Below, in pieces: positions 8,264 to 16,320 of a stretch of DNA of 16,499 bases. Every line of letters starts with the position of its first letter. The stretch's first letter is position 1. The notes below the pieces were generated by a model. The model searched no databases. It had not been told where the DNA came from and saw only the letters and a list, made by a program, of their open reading frames with translations. The translations under genes and the position numbers were made by a program. This DNA is from JBDTMC01 sp039934475 (GTDB lineage Bacteria > Acidobacteriota > Terriglobia > Bryobacterales > Bryobacteraceae): the NCBI GenBank assembly GCA_039934475.1, contig JBDTMC010000140.1:1-16499 (forward strand), in the 5' to 3' direction.

Positions 8264-10188
8264 AGCGTTTGGGCCGCGCCGTGGCAGTCATAACACTGAC
8301 GGCGGCCGGAGCACTTGGCCAGACGGCAGACACGTTGTTGTTGAGAGCACGCCTGGTGTCTGGCGAAACGGCGCAGAGTGTTGGCACCGCCGACGTACGC
8401 ATCTCAGCCGTACGCGGGACGGACGCCACCATCGTCTCTGGCACAGTAAGCTATCGACTTACTCTAGCCGACGATGATGTTCTGTACACGGCCGCGTCGC
8501 TGGTGCGAAACAGCGGAGGCCTGGCGCTGGAATTGAATCCGATTCCATTCACGGGCCGGGTTCAAGGAGTGGTACTGCGTCAGCGTCACGTGGACGGTAG
8601 CGATCCCAACGACCTGGCTGCTCTGGGAGAGTTGGCAAGTAACCCCGCTGCGTTCTCATTGCGAATTGCCACGCTCGACAGGCCGGAGGGAACTGCGGCG
8701 GGTGGATTGGAACGGGTACAGAGGGCGGTTTCGCTGGCCAACCTGAACCAGGCGGGGGCGGTATCGATCGACATGGTGGCAACACGCGATGGAAAAGGAA
8801 CGGTGACCAGCGCGCGGGTGACAACCGCGGTGAATTACAGAGTCGCAGCGGCTGATAGCCTGACACGGGTTCTGTTGACCGCGGGGACCGATAGCGTTGA
8901 CTTGCTTGCCGCGGCGGGCGCGTCTGCGCCGGTTGACTTGGACCCTTCTGGAACTGGCGCTGTCGTAATTTCGGCGGACTTGGACATGGGCCAGGAGAGT
9001 CAGGCGATGCTTGCTTACCGTCTGCTGTCGAGTTCGCCGGCTCAACTGACGCTGGGCCTGACGTCTGGCGCTGAACTCTCCGCTGCGCTGCGGCGGGCCG
9101 CGCGCTCGGATTTTGCCCTCACGACTGGGCTCTCCGGGCAGCCGGCGGCCATCGCCAAGGTGACGTTGTTCTCAGCCTTGAACGCGAATGGCGAGGTAAG
9201 CGCGTTTGTTATGGAAACCGACTGCAACTACCGTCTGCCGGGGGGCGCCAGTCTCTCGTCCTTACTGATTCGAGATTCGAGCGATGGCACGGTGGCGTGG
9301 ACGACGGGGTTTGCCCAAGGCGGCGAACTGCAGTCGGATTCGGGATTCGGAAACTTCCATGGCTTGGAGCCGCCAAAAGGGCTTCCTTCTGCCTTGGGGG
9401 GACTGATGCTTGCCAACGGGCAGAGGTTCCGGTGGGAGCTGGCAGTAACGGCGAACGGATCTGCCGCGACGGTGCAGACCGCGCTGGCCGAGGGAGCCTT
9501 GGCGCCAGTTGTTTCGCGGGTGGTTTCCGCCGCCGGCTGGGCACCGGCAATCGGGGCCGGAAGTTCGATATCGATCCTGGGACAGAGCTTCGCTCCGTCG
9601 GTGTCCACTCTGGATGGGTGGGACGCTCCCAGCCTGCCGCGTAGTTTGAGCGGAGTAACCGTGGAGATGGGCAGCCAGACCCTACCGTTGGTTTTCGTAA
9701 CGCCTGGCGAGGTGAGGGCCCAGGTTCCTGTCGATTTGGCGCAAGGAGTGTATCCGTTGCATCTGCAAAACGCCGGTGGCGGATCGAACGAGGTGGCTGT
9801 TCGTGTCGATGCTCTGGCGCCTGCGATCTTCACAGCCGACCGCGACGCGTTCGTGCTGCATGCGGCGGACTACTCCCTGCTGACCGTGGACAATCCGGCA
9901 GCGGCGGGCGAAACAGTGCTGATCTATGCGACAGGGCTAGGTCCCACGAATCCTCCCCTAGCTACAGGAACACTGGGTCCAGTGGATGCACCACCGCCGG
10001 TGGTTGCCGTGGTTCATGTCTTTCTCAGCGACAAAGAGATCAGTGTGAGGCGAGCGGTGGCGGCAGAAGGGTTCGCGGGGGTGTACAAAATTGAGGCCAC
10101 CATTCCCGCAGGGCTCTCGGGACGGCAGCCTTTGGTGGTGGCGGCAGGAGATATCCGGTCCGCTCCAGTGGAAACGAGTCTAAGGTAA
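8260..10188 (+). CDS. Secreted protein: tandem CHRD-like repeats plus TIGR03437 C-terminal domain
   Basis: The protein has 642 residues from ATG 8260, which overlaps the GT4 stop as ATGA. This start gives a clean signal peptide (MKRLGRAVAVITLTAAGALG, cleavage near residue 20); the open frame to its left is a shadow. Residues ~22-410 contain about three weakly conserved repeats with a period near 130 (see the separate repeat entry). Residues ~418-642 match the Solibacter C-terminal domain TIGR03437: AAGWAPAIGAGSSISILGQS near 423, then a Leu-Pro-Leu strand, VTPGEVRAQVPVDL, LAPAIFT and IYATGLGPTNPP. The domain's function is unknown; it ends many exported acidobacterial proteins and may serve surface location. 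No catalytic motif is visible. In an operon with glycan and NRPS genes, a role in holding or exporting the product at the cell surface is possible but unproven. The domain identity is firm, the role is not. Confidence 0.85.
   Translation: MKRLGRAVAVITLTAAGALGQTADTLLLRARLVSGETAQSVGTADVRISAVRGTDATIVSGTVSYRLTLADDDVLYTAASLVRNSGGLALELNPIPFTGRVQGVVLRQRHVDGSDPNDLAALGELASNPAAFSLRIATLDRPEGTAAGGLERVQRAVSLANLNQAGAVSIDMVATRDGKGTVTSARVTTAVNYRVAAADSLTRVLLTAGTDSVDLLAAAGASAPVDLDPSGTGAVVISADLDMGQESQAMLAYRLLSSSPAQLTLGLTSGAELSAALRRAARSDFALTTGLSGQPAAIAKVTLFSALNANGEVSAFVMETDCNYRLPGGASLSSLLIRDSSDGTVAWTTGFAQGGELQSDSGFGNFHGLEPPKGLPSALGGLMLANGQRFRWELAVTANGSAATVQTALAEGALAPVVSRVVSAAGWAPAIGAGSSISILGQSFAPSVSTLDGWDAPSLPRSLSGVTVEMGSQTLPLVFVTPGEVRAQVPVDLAQGVYPLHLQNAGGGSNEVAVRVDALAPAIFTADRDAFVLHAADYSLLTVDNPAAAGETVLIYATGLGPTNPPLATGTLGPVDAPPPVVAVVHVFLSDKEISVRRAVAAEGFAGVYKIEATIPAGLSGRQPLVVAAGDIRSAPVETSLR
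8320..9490 (+). repeat. Three ~130-residue imperfect tandem protein repeats (CHRD-like)
   Basis: Within the secreted protein, equivalent segments recur at a steady period: VSYRL at residue 63, VNYRV at 191 and CNYRL at 322 (spacings 128 and 131). The segment around SNP at 127-129 recurs as SSP at 258-260 (spacing 131). The first of these, LASNPAAFSLRIAT, resembles the 'L..NP..FYVNVHT' strand of CHRD (chordin-type) domains, but the His residues typical of CHRD are absent. The repeat structure is directly visible; the CHRD assignment is tentative. Confidence 0.55.
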
Positions 10189-10193
10189 ACCGA

Positions 10194-12569
10194 ATGAAAA
10201 CCAGATGCGCGATCGTGACAACTGCGTGGATTCTCCAGGCGGCGACCGGAGGTGTCTTTCTGCTGCGGGCGCAGGACTCTGGCATCACCAATATTCAATT
10301 GACTGACAGAGCGATCCAGCGGCACGTCAAGAGGATGGGGATCAACCTGGGGGATCAAAATTACTACGACTCCGGCCAGCTATTGAAGAACCTGACCTTT
10401 CGAAACCCGGGGTTCGAGGGACTGACCTACCGCTCTTTGATTCGCTGCGGCAGCGCTACGGCATCCAGTTGCCGCGATGAGAACGAGTTCGCGGCCTGGC
10501 CGGCGGGATTCTGGTCCGGCGCCCAGTACGAATTCATTACAGGCAAGGCGAAAGGCCACACCGGGAAAGTGACCGATTCGACGGCGCCCGATACGAAAGT
10601 GAAGGGCGGAGGTGTGTTGCTGCAGTTTGCGGCGATGAGCCCGTCTCCGTCGGTGGGTGATTACATCGCCGTGCGGAAGGCGTCTTCCGGGGGAGCGGAA
10701 GTTGGCTGGTGGACCAAATCTTCGGGCGGGGGCAGCTTCTCAACGGAATTGGCGGACCTTCCGGCGGGCACCGCCGGCAAGCAAGCGCTACGAATGAGCG
10801 CTGGCGGCGCGGGACAGTCGGCCACGTTGACGTCGTTCTTCGACAGTCTGGCCGGGCATACCTTTGTCCGCCTGCGGGGCCAATACCGCGTGGAGTTCAA
10901 GGCCAAATCGGTATCGGGGAACCCTCTGATCGCGGTGTCGGTGGCGCGACTCGGCGCCAGTAGCGCGACGACCGTGATGCAGAGTTCTGTCACTTTGACT
11001 GGCGAGTGGCAACGCTACGAGTTGAATTTCGGAGCGCAAGAGGATGCCGTGACTCCGGGAACGGTGCAACTGGAGTTGGCGATGCACGGTGGGACGATGC
11101 TGATCGATGACGTCTCGCTGGTTCAAACAGATGGTTCACCCGAGAATAAGACGGCGTTCCGCGATGAAGTGGTGAGGACTTTGCAACGCTACAACCCGGG
11201 GGTGTTGCGCTTTATGGCGAGCGGGACGGGCATTGGCGATGGCCTCGACAATGCGATCGCCCCGGTAGAGGCACGGCAACGACCGGGCTACTCCGCATGG
11301 GCCAGCAACCAGGAAGATGTTTCGTACGGGCTTCATGAGTTCCTGGAACTGTGTGAAATGTTGCGTGCCGAGCCGTGGTACGTGGCGCCGCTCAGCTATT
11401 CGGCGGCGGAGATGAAGAATCTAGTGGAATACCTGGCTGGGCCACCGACGTCGCCGTACGGCAGTAAACGCGCCGCGCGAGGCCACAAGGCGCCCTGGAC
11501 CGATGCCTTCCCGCAGATTCACCTGGAACTGGGCAACGAGGCGTGGAACAGCCTGTTCAAGGGAGAGTCTCTGGAGATTCCCGATGCCTACGGGACCAGA
11601 GCCAGTGACCTGTTTCAGGCGGCGCGGTCGAGCCCTTCGTTTCAGGCGTCCAAGTTCGACCTTGTCATCAACGGGCAAGCGGTCGCAGCGGGACGCAATC
11701 AGGAAATCCTGAAATATACGACGGGACAAGACACCCTGACGGTGGCCCCCTACCTGATGTCTAGCGTGGATTCGTTCTCCAATGACGAGGAGCTGTTCGG
11801 ACCTTTGTTCGCGGAGCCGCAGGCACTAAGCAGCACCGGCTACATGAGGGAAAACTACAATGCGGCTCGCGGCGCGTCTCATCCCACGAAGCTGGCAGTG
11901 TATGAGGTGAACCTGCACACCACCGGAGGCGCGATTTCGCAGCAGGCACTGAATGCGCTCACTCCATCGGAGGGGGCCGGACTTGCCGTCGCCAGCCATA
12001 TGTTGCTGATGTTGCGCGAACTCGGTGTACGGGACCAAATGCTGTTTTCCTTGCCACAGTACTCCTTTGCCCGAGGGGACCAAAAAGACGTAAAGCTCTG
12101 GGGCTCAGTGGTGGATATGGGTGTTAGCGACCGCCGACGGCCGCAGTTCCTGGCGCTGCAACTGGTGAACGAGGCGATCCTGGGCGACTTGGTGGCCACT
12201 GTTCACAGTGGTGCGGACCCGACATGGGATCAACCTGCCGTGAATCAGGTGAGTTTGAAGAAGGCGCACCATCTGCTTTCGTTCGCATTCGCTCAGGGCA
12301 CGGCCCGAACGCTGGTACTGATGAATCTTAGCCGTACGGCGGCGCTTCCGGTGGCCTTCAGCGGAGTGAACGCGCCCAGCGGAGCAGTCCGCATGCGGCG
12401 ACTGGCAAGCGCGGGGATTTCCGATAACAACGAGGCAGCAGAGAACGTCAAGATCACTTCTCAGTCGTTTACTCAATTTTCACGGACGGCCGCTTTTCCC
12501 CTACCGCCACATTCCATGACGGTATTGTCGTGGCAACCGCCCGTGATGACGCCGGCCTATGAGCCTTAG
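10194..12569 (+). CDS. Secreted GH51-like (clan GH-A) glycoside hydrolase with a CBM4/9-like domain
   Basis: The protein has 791 residues from ATG 10194, five bases after the previous stop, with an AAGG ribosome site 8 bases upstream. Residues 1-26 look like a signal peptide ending near FLLRA. A beta-rich domain at ~160-308 (TGEWQRYELNF ... MLIDDVSLVQ) resembles CBM4/9 carbohydrate-binding jelly rolls. The central barrel contains IHLELGNEAWN, with E449 after Asn as in the acid/base site of clan GH-A, and VYEVNLHTTGG with E571 as the likely nucleophile. Their 122-residue spacing is close to that in GH51 alpha-L-arabinofuranosidases. Residues ~690-785 form a C-terminal beta-sandwich as in GH51. 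It probably cleaves a polysaccharide or glycoside outside the cytoplasm; the sugar is unknown. As the last gene of a glycosyltransferase series, it may trim or degrade the glycan made by its neighbours. It has a - strand paralogue downstream. Confidence 0.75.
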   Translation: MKTRCAIVTTAWILQAATGGVFLLRAQDSGITNIQLTDRAIQRHVKRMGINLGDQNYYDSGQLLKNLTFRNPGFEGLTYRSLIRCGSATASSCRDENEFAAWPAGFWSGAQYEFITGKAKGHTGKVTDSTAPDTKVKGGGVLLQFAAMSPSPSVGDYIAVRKASSGGAEVGWWTKSSGGGSFSTELADLPAGTAGKQALRMSAGGAGQSATLTSFFDSLAGHTFVRLRGQYRVEFKAKSVSGNPLIAVSVARLGASSATTVMQSSVTLTGEWQRYELNFGAQEDAVTPGTVQLELAMHGGTMLIDDVSLVQTDGSPENKTAFRDEVVRTLQRYNPGVLRFMASGTGIGDGLDNAIAPVEARQRPGYSAWASNQEDVSYGLHEFLELCEMLRAEPWYVAPLSYSAAEMKNLVEYLAGPPTSPYGSKRAARGHKAPWTDAFPQIHLELGNEAWNSLFKGESLEIPDAYGTRASDLFQAARSSPSFQASKFDLVINGQAVAAGRNQEILKYTTGQDTLTVAPYLMSSVDSFSNDEELFGPLFAEPQALSSTGYMRENYNAARGASHPTKLAVYEVNLHTTGGAISQQALNALTPSEGAGLAVASHMLLMLRELGVRDQMLFSLPQYSFARGDQKDVKLWGSVVDMGVSDRRRPQFLALQLVNEAILGDLVATVHSGADPTWDQPAVNQVSLKKAHHLLSFAFAQGTARTLVLMNLSRTAALPVAFSGVNAPSGAVRMRRLASAGISDNNEAAENVKITSQSFTQFSRTAAFPLPPHSMTVLSWQPPVMTPAYEP

Positions 12570-12573
12570 TCTG

Positions 12574-15500
12574 CTAGTTCGCTTTAGTCGTAGCCGCTGT
12601 GGTGAATGTGTAGTCCTGAGAAATCGTCTGGTTTCCGAGTTTGTCGGTTGAGCGAAGTTGGAAGTGGTAGTTTGTTGAAGGCTTCAGCCCAGTGACACTA
12701 AAGCTCGCAGTGGTGGCAAGAACGTTCGTTCCGCCAGTCCAGGTTCCGTAAGAAGTAGTGGTTCCGTATTGCACCTGGGCGGTAGCCGGCTCACTCGTGG
12801 CCCAAGAAACACTTCCGCCTGTTGTGCCGCTCGGGAGGATCGACACACTCGAGATCGCAGGCGAGGTTTTGTCCGGCAGGGTGAAGCTTTGCACAACCGA
12901 GACGCCGGTACCACCAGCCGCGGTCTTCGATTGGGCAATGTAGTAGTAAGTGCCGCCGTTATTGTTGGGCAGGGCAGTCAAGACTACCTGGTGATTCAGA
13001 GTCTGGGTAGAACCGCTTGCCGTATTGGTGAGAGAGCCCGCAGTGAGCCCGTACAGCACGGTTGAGTCAGACACGAGATCGGTAGTCCAACTGATTGTAG
13101 CCCCCGACGAATTGACGTTCCATGAACGGACATTGCTGATGACCGGGTTCCCGGCGTTCGACGTCGTTGTGGTGAAACTCCCGGTTGCGACCGCTGTCGC
13201 TGAACCGGCTTTTGAGGTGGCCCGTATGTAATAGAGATTGCCGCCCACCAGACCCGTGAGGTTCATCTGATGTGCCGCCACGAGGGAGGCATTGTAGACG
13301 CTCAATCCATAGGCCGTAGTGGTTCCATACTCGACGCGTGAGTCGGCCGCGATATTGGTGGTCCAGCTGATGATCGCGCTGGTCGAAGTAACGCTAGAGG
13401 CGACGAGGTTGCCCGCGGTCATTGCGGGCGTCGCGAAACTCCCGGCAGCAACCACCAGACTACCGGATGCATCCTTGGATTGGACTTGGAAGTAGTAGGT
13501 AGTGGAGGGCGACAGGGACGAGATGGTGGCCGTGTGCGCGGTGACCAATGTGCTATCGAGGGCCGTGGACGAGCCGTACGACGTGGTCAATCCATAGAAC
13601 ACTTGCGTGCTTGCCGGAGCAGAACTGGTCCAAGTGATGGTCGCTCCGCTTCCACCCGGAGTGGCCGCAACATTGGAAAGGGTTGTGGGACCTAACGTTT
13701 GGAAGGTTGTCAGCGTGACGGCCGGCGTAGCGGTAGTACTTTCCTTCGAAGTGATTCTAACGAAGTACAAGGTTCCCGGAGCGAGGCTGGACAAAGTGGC
13801 GTTATGCGCGGTCACAAGGGAAGTGTTGGAGACCTTCTGCCCGTAGGCCGTAGTCGTACCGTATTCCACCAGGGAGTCCGCACTGCGATTTGTCGACCAC
13901 GAGATCGAGGCTCCCGTGGTCGTGATGTTTTGCGCGGCCACGCCACTGATGGTAAGCGGCGGCACCGACGACTGCGTCCATGTGAGCAGAGTCATCGAAT
14001 AGGGCGCGAGCGTGAAGCTAGAAGACGGAACAAACCCGCTCACTATCCGCGACGTTATGTTTACATTCGCCGCGGTTTCGTTGGTGTCGGTGATGTTCGG
14101 CGACGTCAGTTGCTGGACGGTGACTGTTCCGTTCGGAGCGTTAGCGCCGGTAAAAGTGACGGGGAGTGTACTCGTCCGATGGTAGTTAAAAATGACGAGG
14201 TTGCGAGTGTTGCCCTGCGAAAAAGCGAATGAGAGCAGGTAGTGCGCGTTGTTAAACTGCACACCGTTCACCAAGGCCTGATTCCAGGTGGGATCCGAGC
14301 CGGAATGAGTGGTTTTCACCATACTGCCCGAAAGGGCCTTGTTCGCCAGTTGCGCGGCCAGGAACTGGGGCCTGCGGCGATTGGTGACACCCATATCGAC
14401 GACCATTCCCCAAAGTCGCGCCGACTTGCCATCCCCGCGATTGAAAGAGAGTTGCGGCAGCGCGAACATTGTCTGATCAGTGATACCGAGCTGACGGAGC
14501 ATCAGGAGCATGTGGCCGGCGACGGCGATTCCGGCACCCGTCGAAGGGGTGAAAGAATCGAGCGCGGCCTGCGTGATGGCGCCTCCGGTGGTGTGGAGGT
14601 TCACCTCGTAAACCGAGAGCCGGGTGGCCCTTGTGGCGGCCTTGGCGACATTGTAGTTGTCCAGCATGAAGCCGGCGGTATCAACTTGCTGGGGTTCGGC
14701 GAACGTGGGGCCGAAGAGGTTTTCGTTGGTGGAGTACGAATCGATGTTGTAAGCCAAATAGGGCGCGACAGTGAGCGTGTCGTGCTGAGTGCTGTAGGAG
14801 AGGATCTCCGCGTTGCGGCCAGAACTCACGGCCTGGCCGCCCACGACGAGATCAAACTGCGAGGGGATATACCAGGAACTCGCCCGTGCGGCCTGGAAAA
14901 TGTCGTTCGCCCGTTGGCCATACGGCTGGGAGTATTCGATGGAGGCACCCTTGAAGGTGCCGTTCCAGGCTTCGTTACCGAATTCCAGGTGAATAGAGTT
15001 GAAAGCGCTGCTCCAGGTGGCGGACCGGCCGCGCGCGGCTCGTTTGGCGCCGTAAGGTGATGAGGACGGCCCCGCGAGGTACTCGATCAGATTCGCCATT
15101 TCCTTGGGGGAGAACGAAACCGGTACGACGAACCACGGCTCGGCATCAACCGTATCGCACAATTCCAGGAACTCGTGCAGGCCATAGGGAACATCTTCCT
15201 CCAGATTGGCCCAGGCAGAATATCCCGCGCGGACGCGCCCGAACGGCGGCGCGATGAGATTGTCCAAGCTGGCGCCGATTGCCGTTCCGCTGCCCATGTA
15301 ACGAATAATGCCCGGGCTCAGCGCCTGGAGCGCAGATACGACCGGATCGCGAAAGGCAGTTGTATTGGAAGTGAGTCCGTCGGTTTGCAGGAGTGTCGCA
15401 TCATCCAACAGCAGACTGGTATTCTGGGTTGAAAAAGACAGCTGGACGGTACCGATAGCGCCCTTCTCACTGGCAGTAAAGTCCATGTTGTAGGTCTGCC

Positions 15501-16320
15501 AGGCACCTGTCAGCGGGAAGGTTTGGGTGCCGTAAGTAGTCGTCGACGTTGCGCCAACGCGGCTGACAGACACCGTGAGAGTATTGGCTCCGCCGAGGCC
15601 CTTTGCCTTGAAACTGGCACGAAACGCGCCTTGCAGCTGGACAAATGTGTACCCGGTGAGACTGTCAAAATACGAGCTGACAGAAGCAGTGGTCGAAGTA
15701 CCCGAGGCGTTGACCTTCAAAGCTTGTTTGCCATTCGTCCCTGGCGGCAAGTCGGCAAGCTCAGTGGCCAGCGTGGCGCCACCAGCTACGCTCGTCCACC
15801 AACCGGCCTGCGCATTGCCGGGAATGGTCTGCTTGACGACGACATAATCTCCATTGGAGACGGCGGTTCCGCTGTTGGAAAGATTCAGGATGACGCCGGA
15901 ACCCGAAGTAGTGGGATCGGGTGCGGCAGATGTGGTGACCGTTCCGGTCCGCCCTTTCGCACTTCCATAAATGAACTCAAAACTCGCCCCATTGAAAAAC
16001 GCGGCAGGCCAAGAGGAGTACTCATTCTCGTCCTGGCAAGTAGTGGCCGAACCCTTGCCGCAGCGGATGATGACATTGAAGGTCTCGCCTTCGAACCCCG
16101 GATTCCGAAACGTGAGGTTCTTCAGCATCTGACCAGAATCCCAATAGGTCTGATCTCCCAAATTGATTCCAAGGCGTTTGACGGCGGGCTGGACAATCGT
16201 GCTGGAAACGTCAATGTTTGTGGTAGTTTGCGCTGGCAATAAAAATACTAGAAGATTTATACTTGCTATAACCGTCATACCCAGGCGCAGTGAGCGCCGC
16301 AGACCATTAGAAAAGGACAT
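12574..16320 (-). CDS. Secreted GH51-like glycoside hydrolase with five C-terminal FN3-like domains
   Basis: The protein has 1248 residues. The start at 16320 gives a signal peptide with a positive n-region (RRSLRLG), a hydrophobic core and a likely cut near LLPA (residue ~30). Residues ~30-785 align with the + strand neighbour almost end to end: RLGINLGDQTYWDSGQMLKN, RNPGFEG, the CBM4/9-like segment ending LLLDDATLLQTDG, FGNEAWN with E450, and VYEVNLHTTGG with E572. The two Glu residues are 122 apart, the same as in the paralogue and near GH51 spacing. Residues ~788-1248 add five FN3-like domains, absent from the paralogue, which probably give reach or sugar/surface binding. No sortase, TIGR03437 or other anchor signal is visible at the C-terminus (ends TTKAN). 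The gene faces the + operon tail to tail with a 4-base gap. Hydrolase family membership is likely; substrate and activity are unknown. Confidence 0.78.
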   Translation of the reverse strand: MSFSNGLRRSLRLGMTVIASINLLVFLLPAQTTTNIDVSSTIVQPAVKRLGINLGDQTYWDSGQMLKNLTFRNPGFEGETFNVIIRCGKGSATTCQDENEYSSWPAAFFNGASFEFIYGSAKGRTGTVTTSAAPDPTTSGSGVILNLSNSGTAVSNGDYVVVKQTIPGNAQAGWWTSVAGGATLATELADLPPGTNGKQALKVNASGTSTTASVSSYFDSLTGYTFVQLQGAFRASFKAKGLGGANTLTVSVSRVGATSTTTYGTQTFPLTGAWQTYNMDFTASEKGAIGTVQLSFSTQNTSLLLDDATLLQTDGLTSNTTAFRDPVVSALQALSPGIIRYMGSGTAIGASLDNLIAPPFGRVRAGYSAWANLEEDVPYGLHEFLELCDTVDAEPWFVVPVSFSPKEMANLIEYLAGPSSSPYGAKRAARGRSATWSSAFNSIHLEFGNEAWNGTFKGASIEYSQPYGQRANDIFQAARASSWYIPSQFDLVVGGQAVSSGRNAEILSYSTQHDTLTVAPYLAYNIDSYSTNENLFGPTFAEPQQVDTAGFMLDNYNVAKAATRATRLSVYEVNLHTTGGAITQAALDSFTPSTGAGIAVAGHMLLMLRQLGITDQTMFALPQLSFNRGDGKSARLWGMVVDMGVTNRRRPQFLAAQLANKALSGSMVKTTHSGSDPTWNQALVNGVQFNNAHYLLSFAFSQGNTRNLVIFNYHRTSTLPVTFTGANAPNGTVTVQQLTSPNITDTNETAANVNITSRIVSGFVPSSSFTLAPYSMTLLTWTQSSVPPLTISGVAAQNITTTGASISWSTNRSADSLVEYGTTTAYGQKVSNTSLVTAHNATLSSLAPGTLYFVRITSKESTTATPAVTLTTFQTLGPTTLSNVAATPGGSGATITWTSSAPASTQVFYGLTTSYGSSTALDSTLVTAHTATISSLSPSTTYYFQVQSKDASGSLVVAAGSFATPAMTAGNLVASSVTSTSAIISWTTNIAADSRVEYGTTTAYGLSVYNASLVAAHQMNLTGLVGGNLYYIRATSKAGSATAVATGSFTTTTSNAGNPVISNVRSWNVNSSGATISWTTDLVSDSTVLYGLTAGSLTNTASGSTQTLNHQVVLTALPNNNGGTYYYIAQSKTAAGGTGVSVVQSFTLPDKTSPAISSVSILPSGTTGGSVSWATSEPATAQVQYGTTTSYGTWTGGTNVLATTASFSVTGLKPSTNYHFQLRSTDKLGNQTISQDYTFTTAATTKAN
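12577..13959 (-). repeat. Five tandem fibronectin-III-like domain repeats
   Basis: Each unit is about 90-97 residues (approximate starts 788, 878, 967, 1057 and 1152). All carry the pattern 'ISWTT...ADS.VEYG.TT.YG' followed, in most units, by 'L.P.T.Y.F...SKD' and a closing SFTT strand. This is the FN3 version often found next to purple-acid-phosphatase and other exported bacterial proteins. The units are clearly diverged from one another, so this is an old protein-level repeat, though short DNA stretches such as GTAGTGGTTCC near 12754 and 13317 still recur. Confidence 0.82.

Noticed and set aside
12700..13950. Recurring short DNA motifs as a CRISPR array or other DNA repeat
   Set aside because: The period is ~270-290 bases, repeats are imperfect and in frame, and they correspond to FN3-like protein domains.
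14242..15060. Long + strand open frame inside the - strand glycosidase
   Set aside because: The - strand frame encodes conserved motifs shared with the paralogue (GNEAW, YEVNLHTTGG); the + strand translation is low-complexity with no known domain.
10194..16320. Inverted paralogue pair as a mobile element with terminal repeats
   Set aside because: No transposase, target duplication or short terminal inverted repeat is visible; both arms are complete secreted-protein genes.
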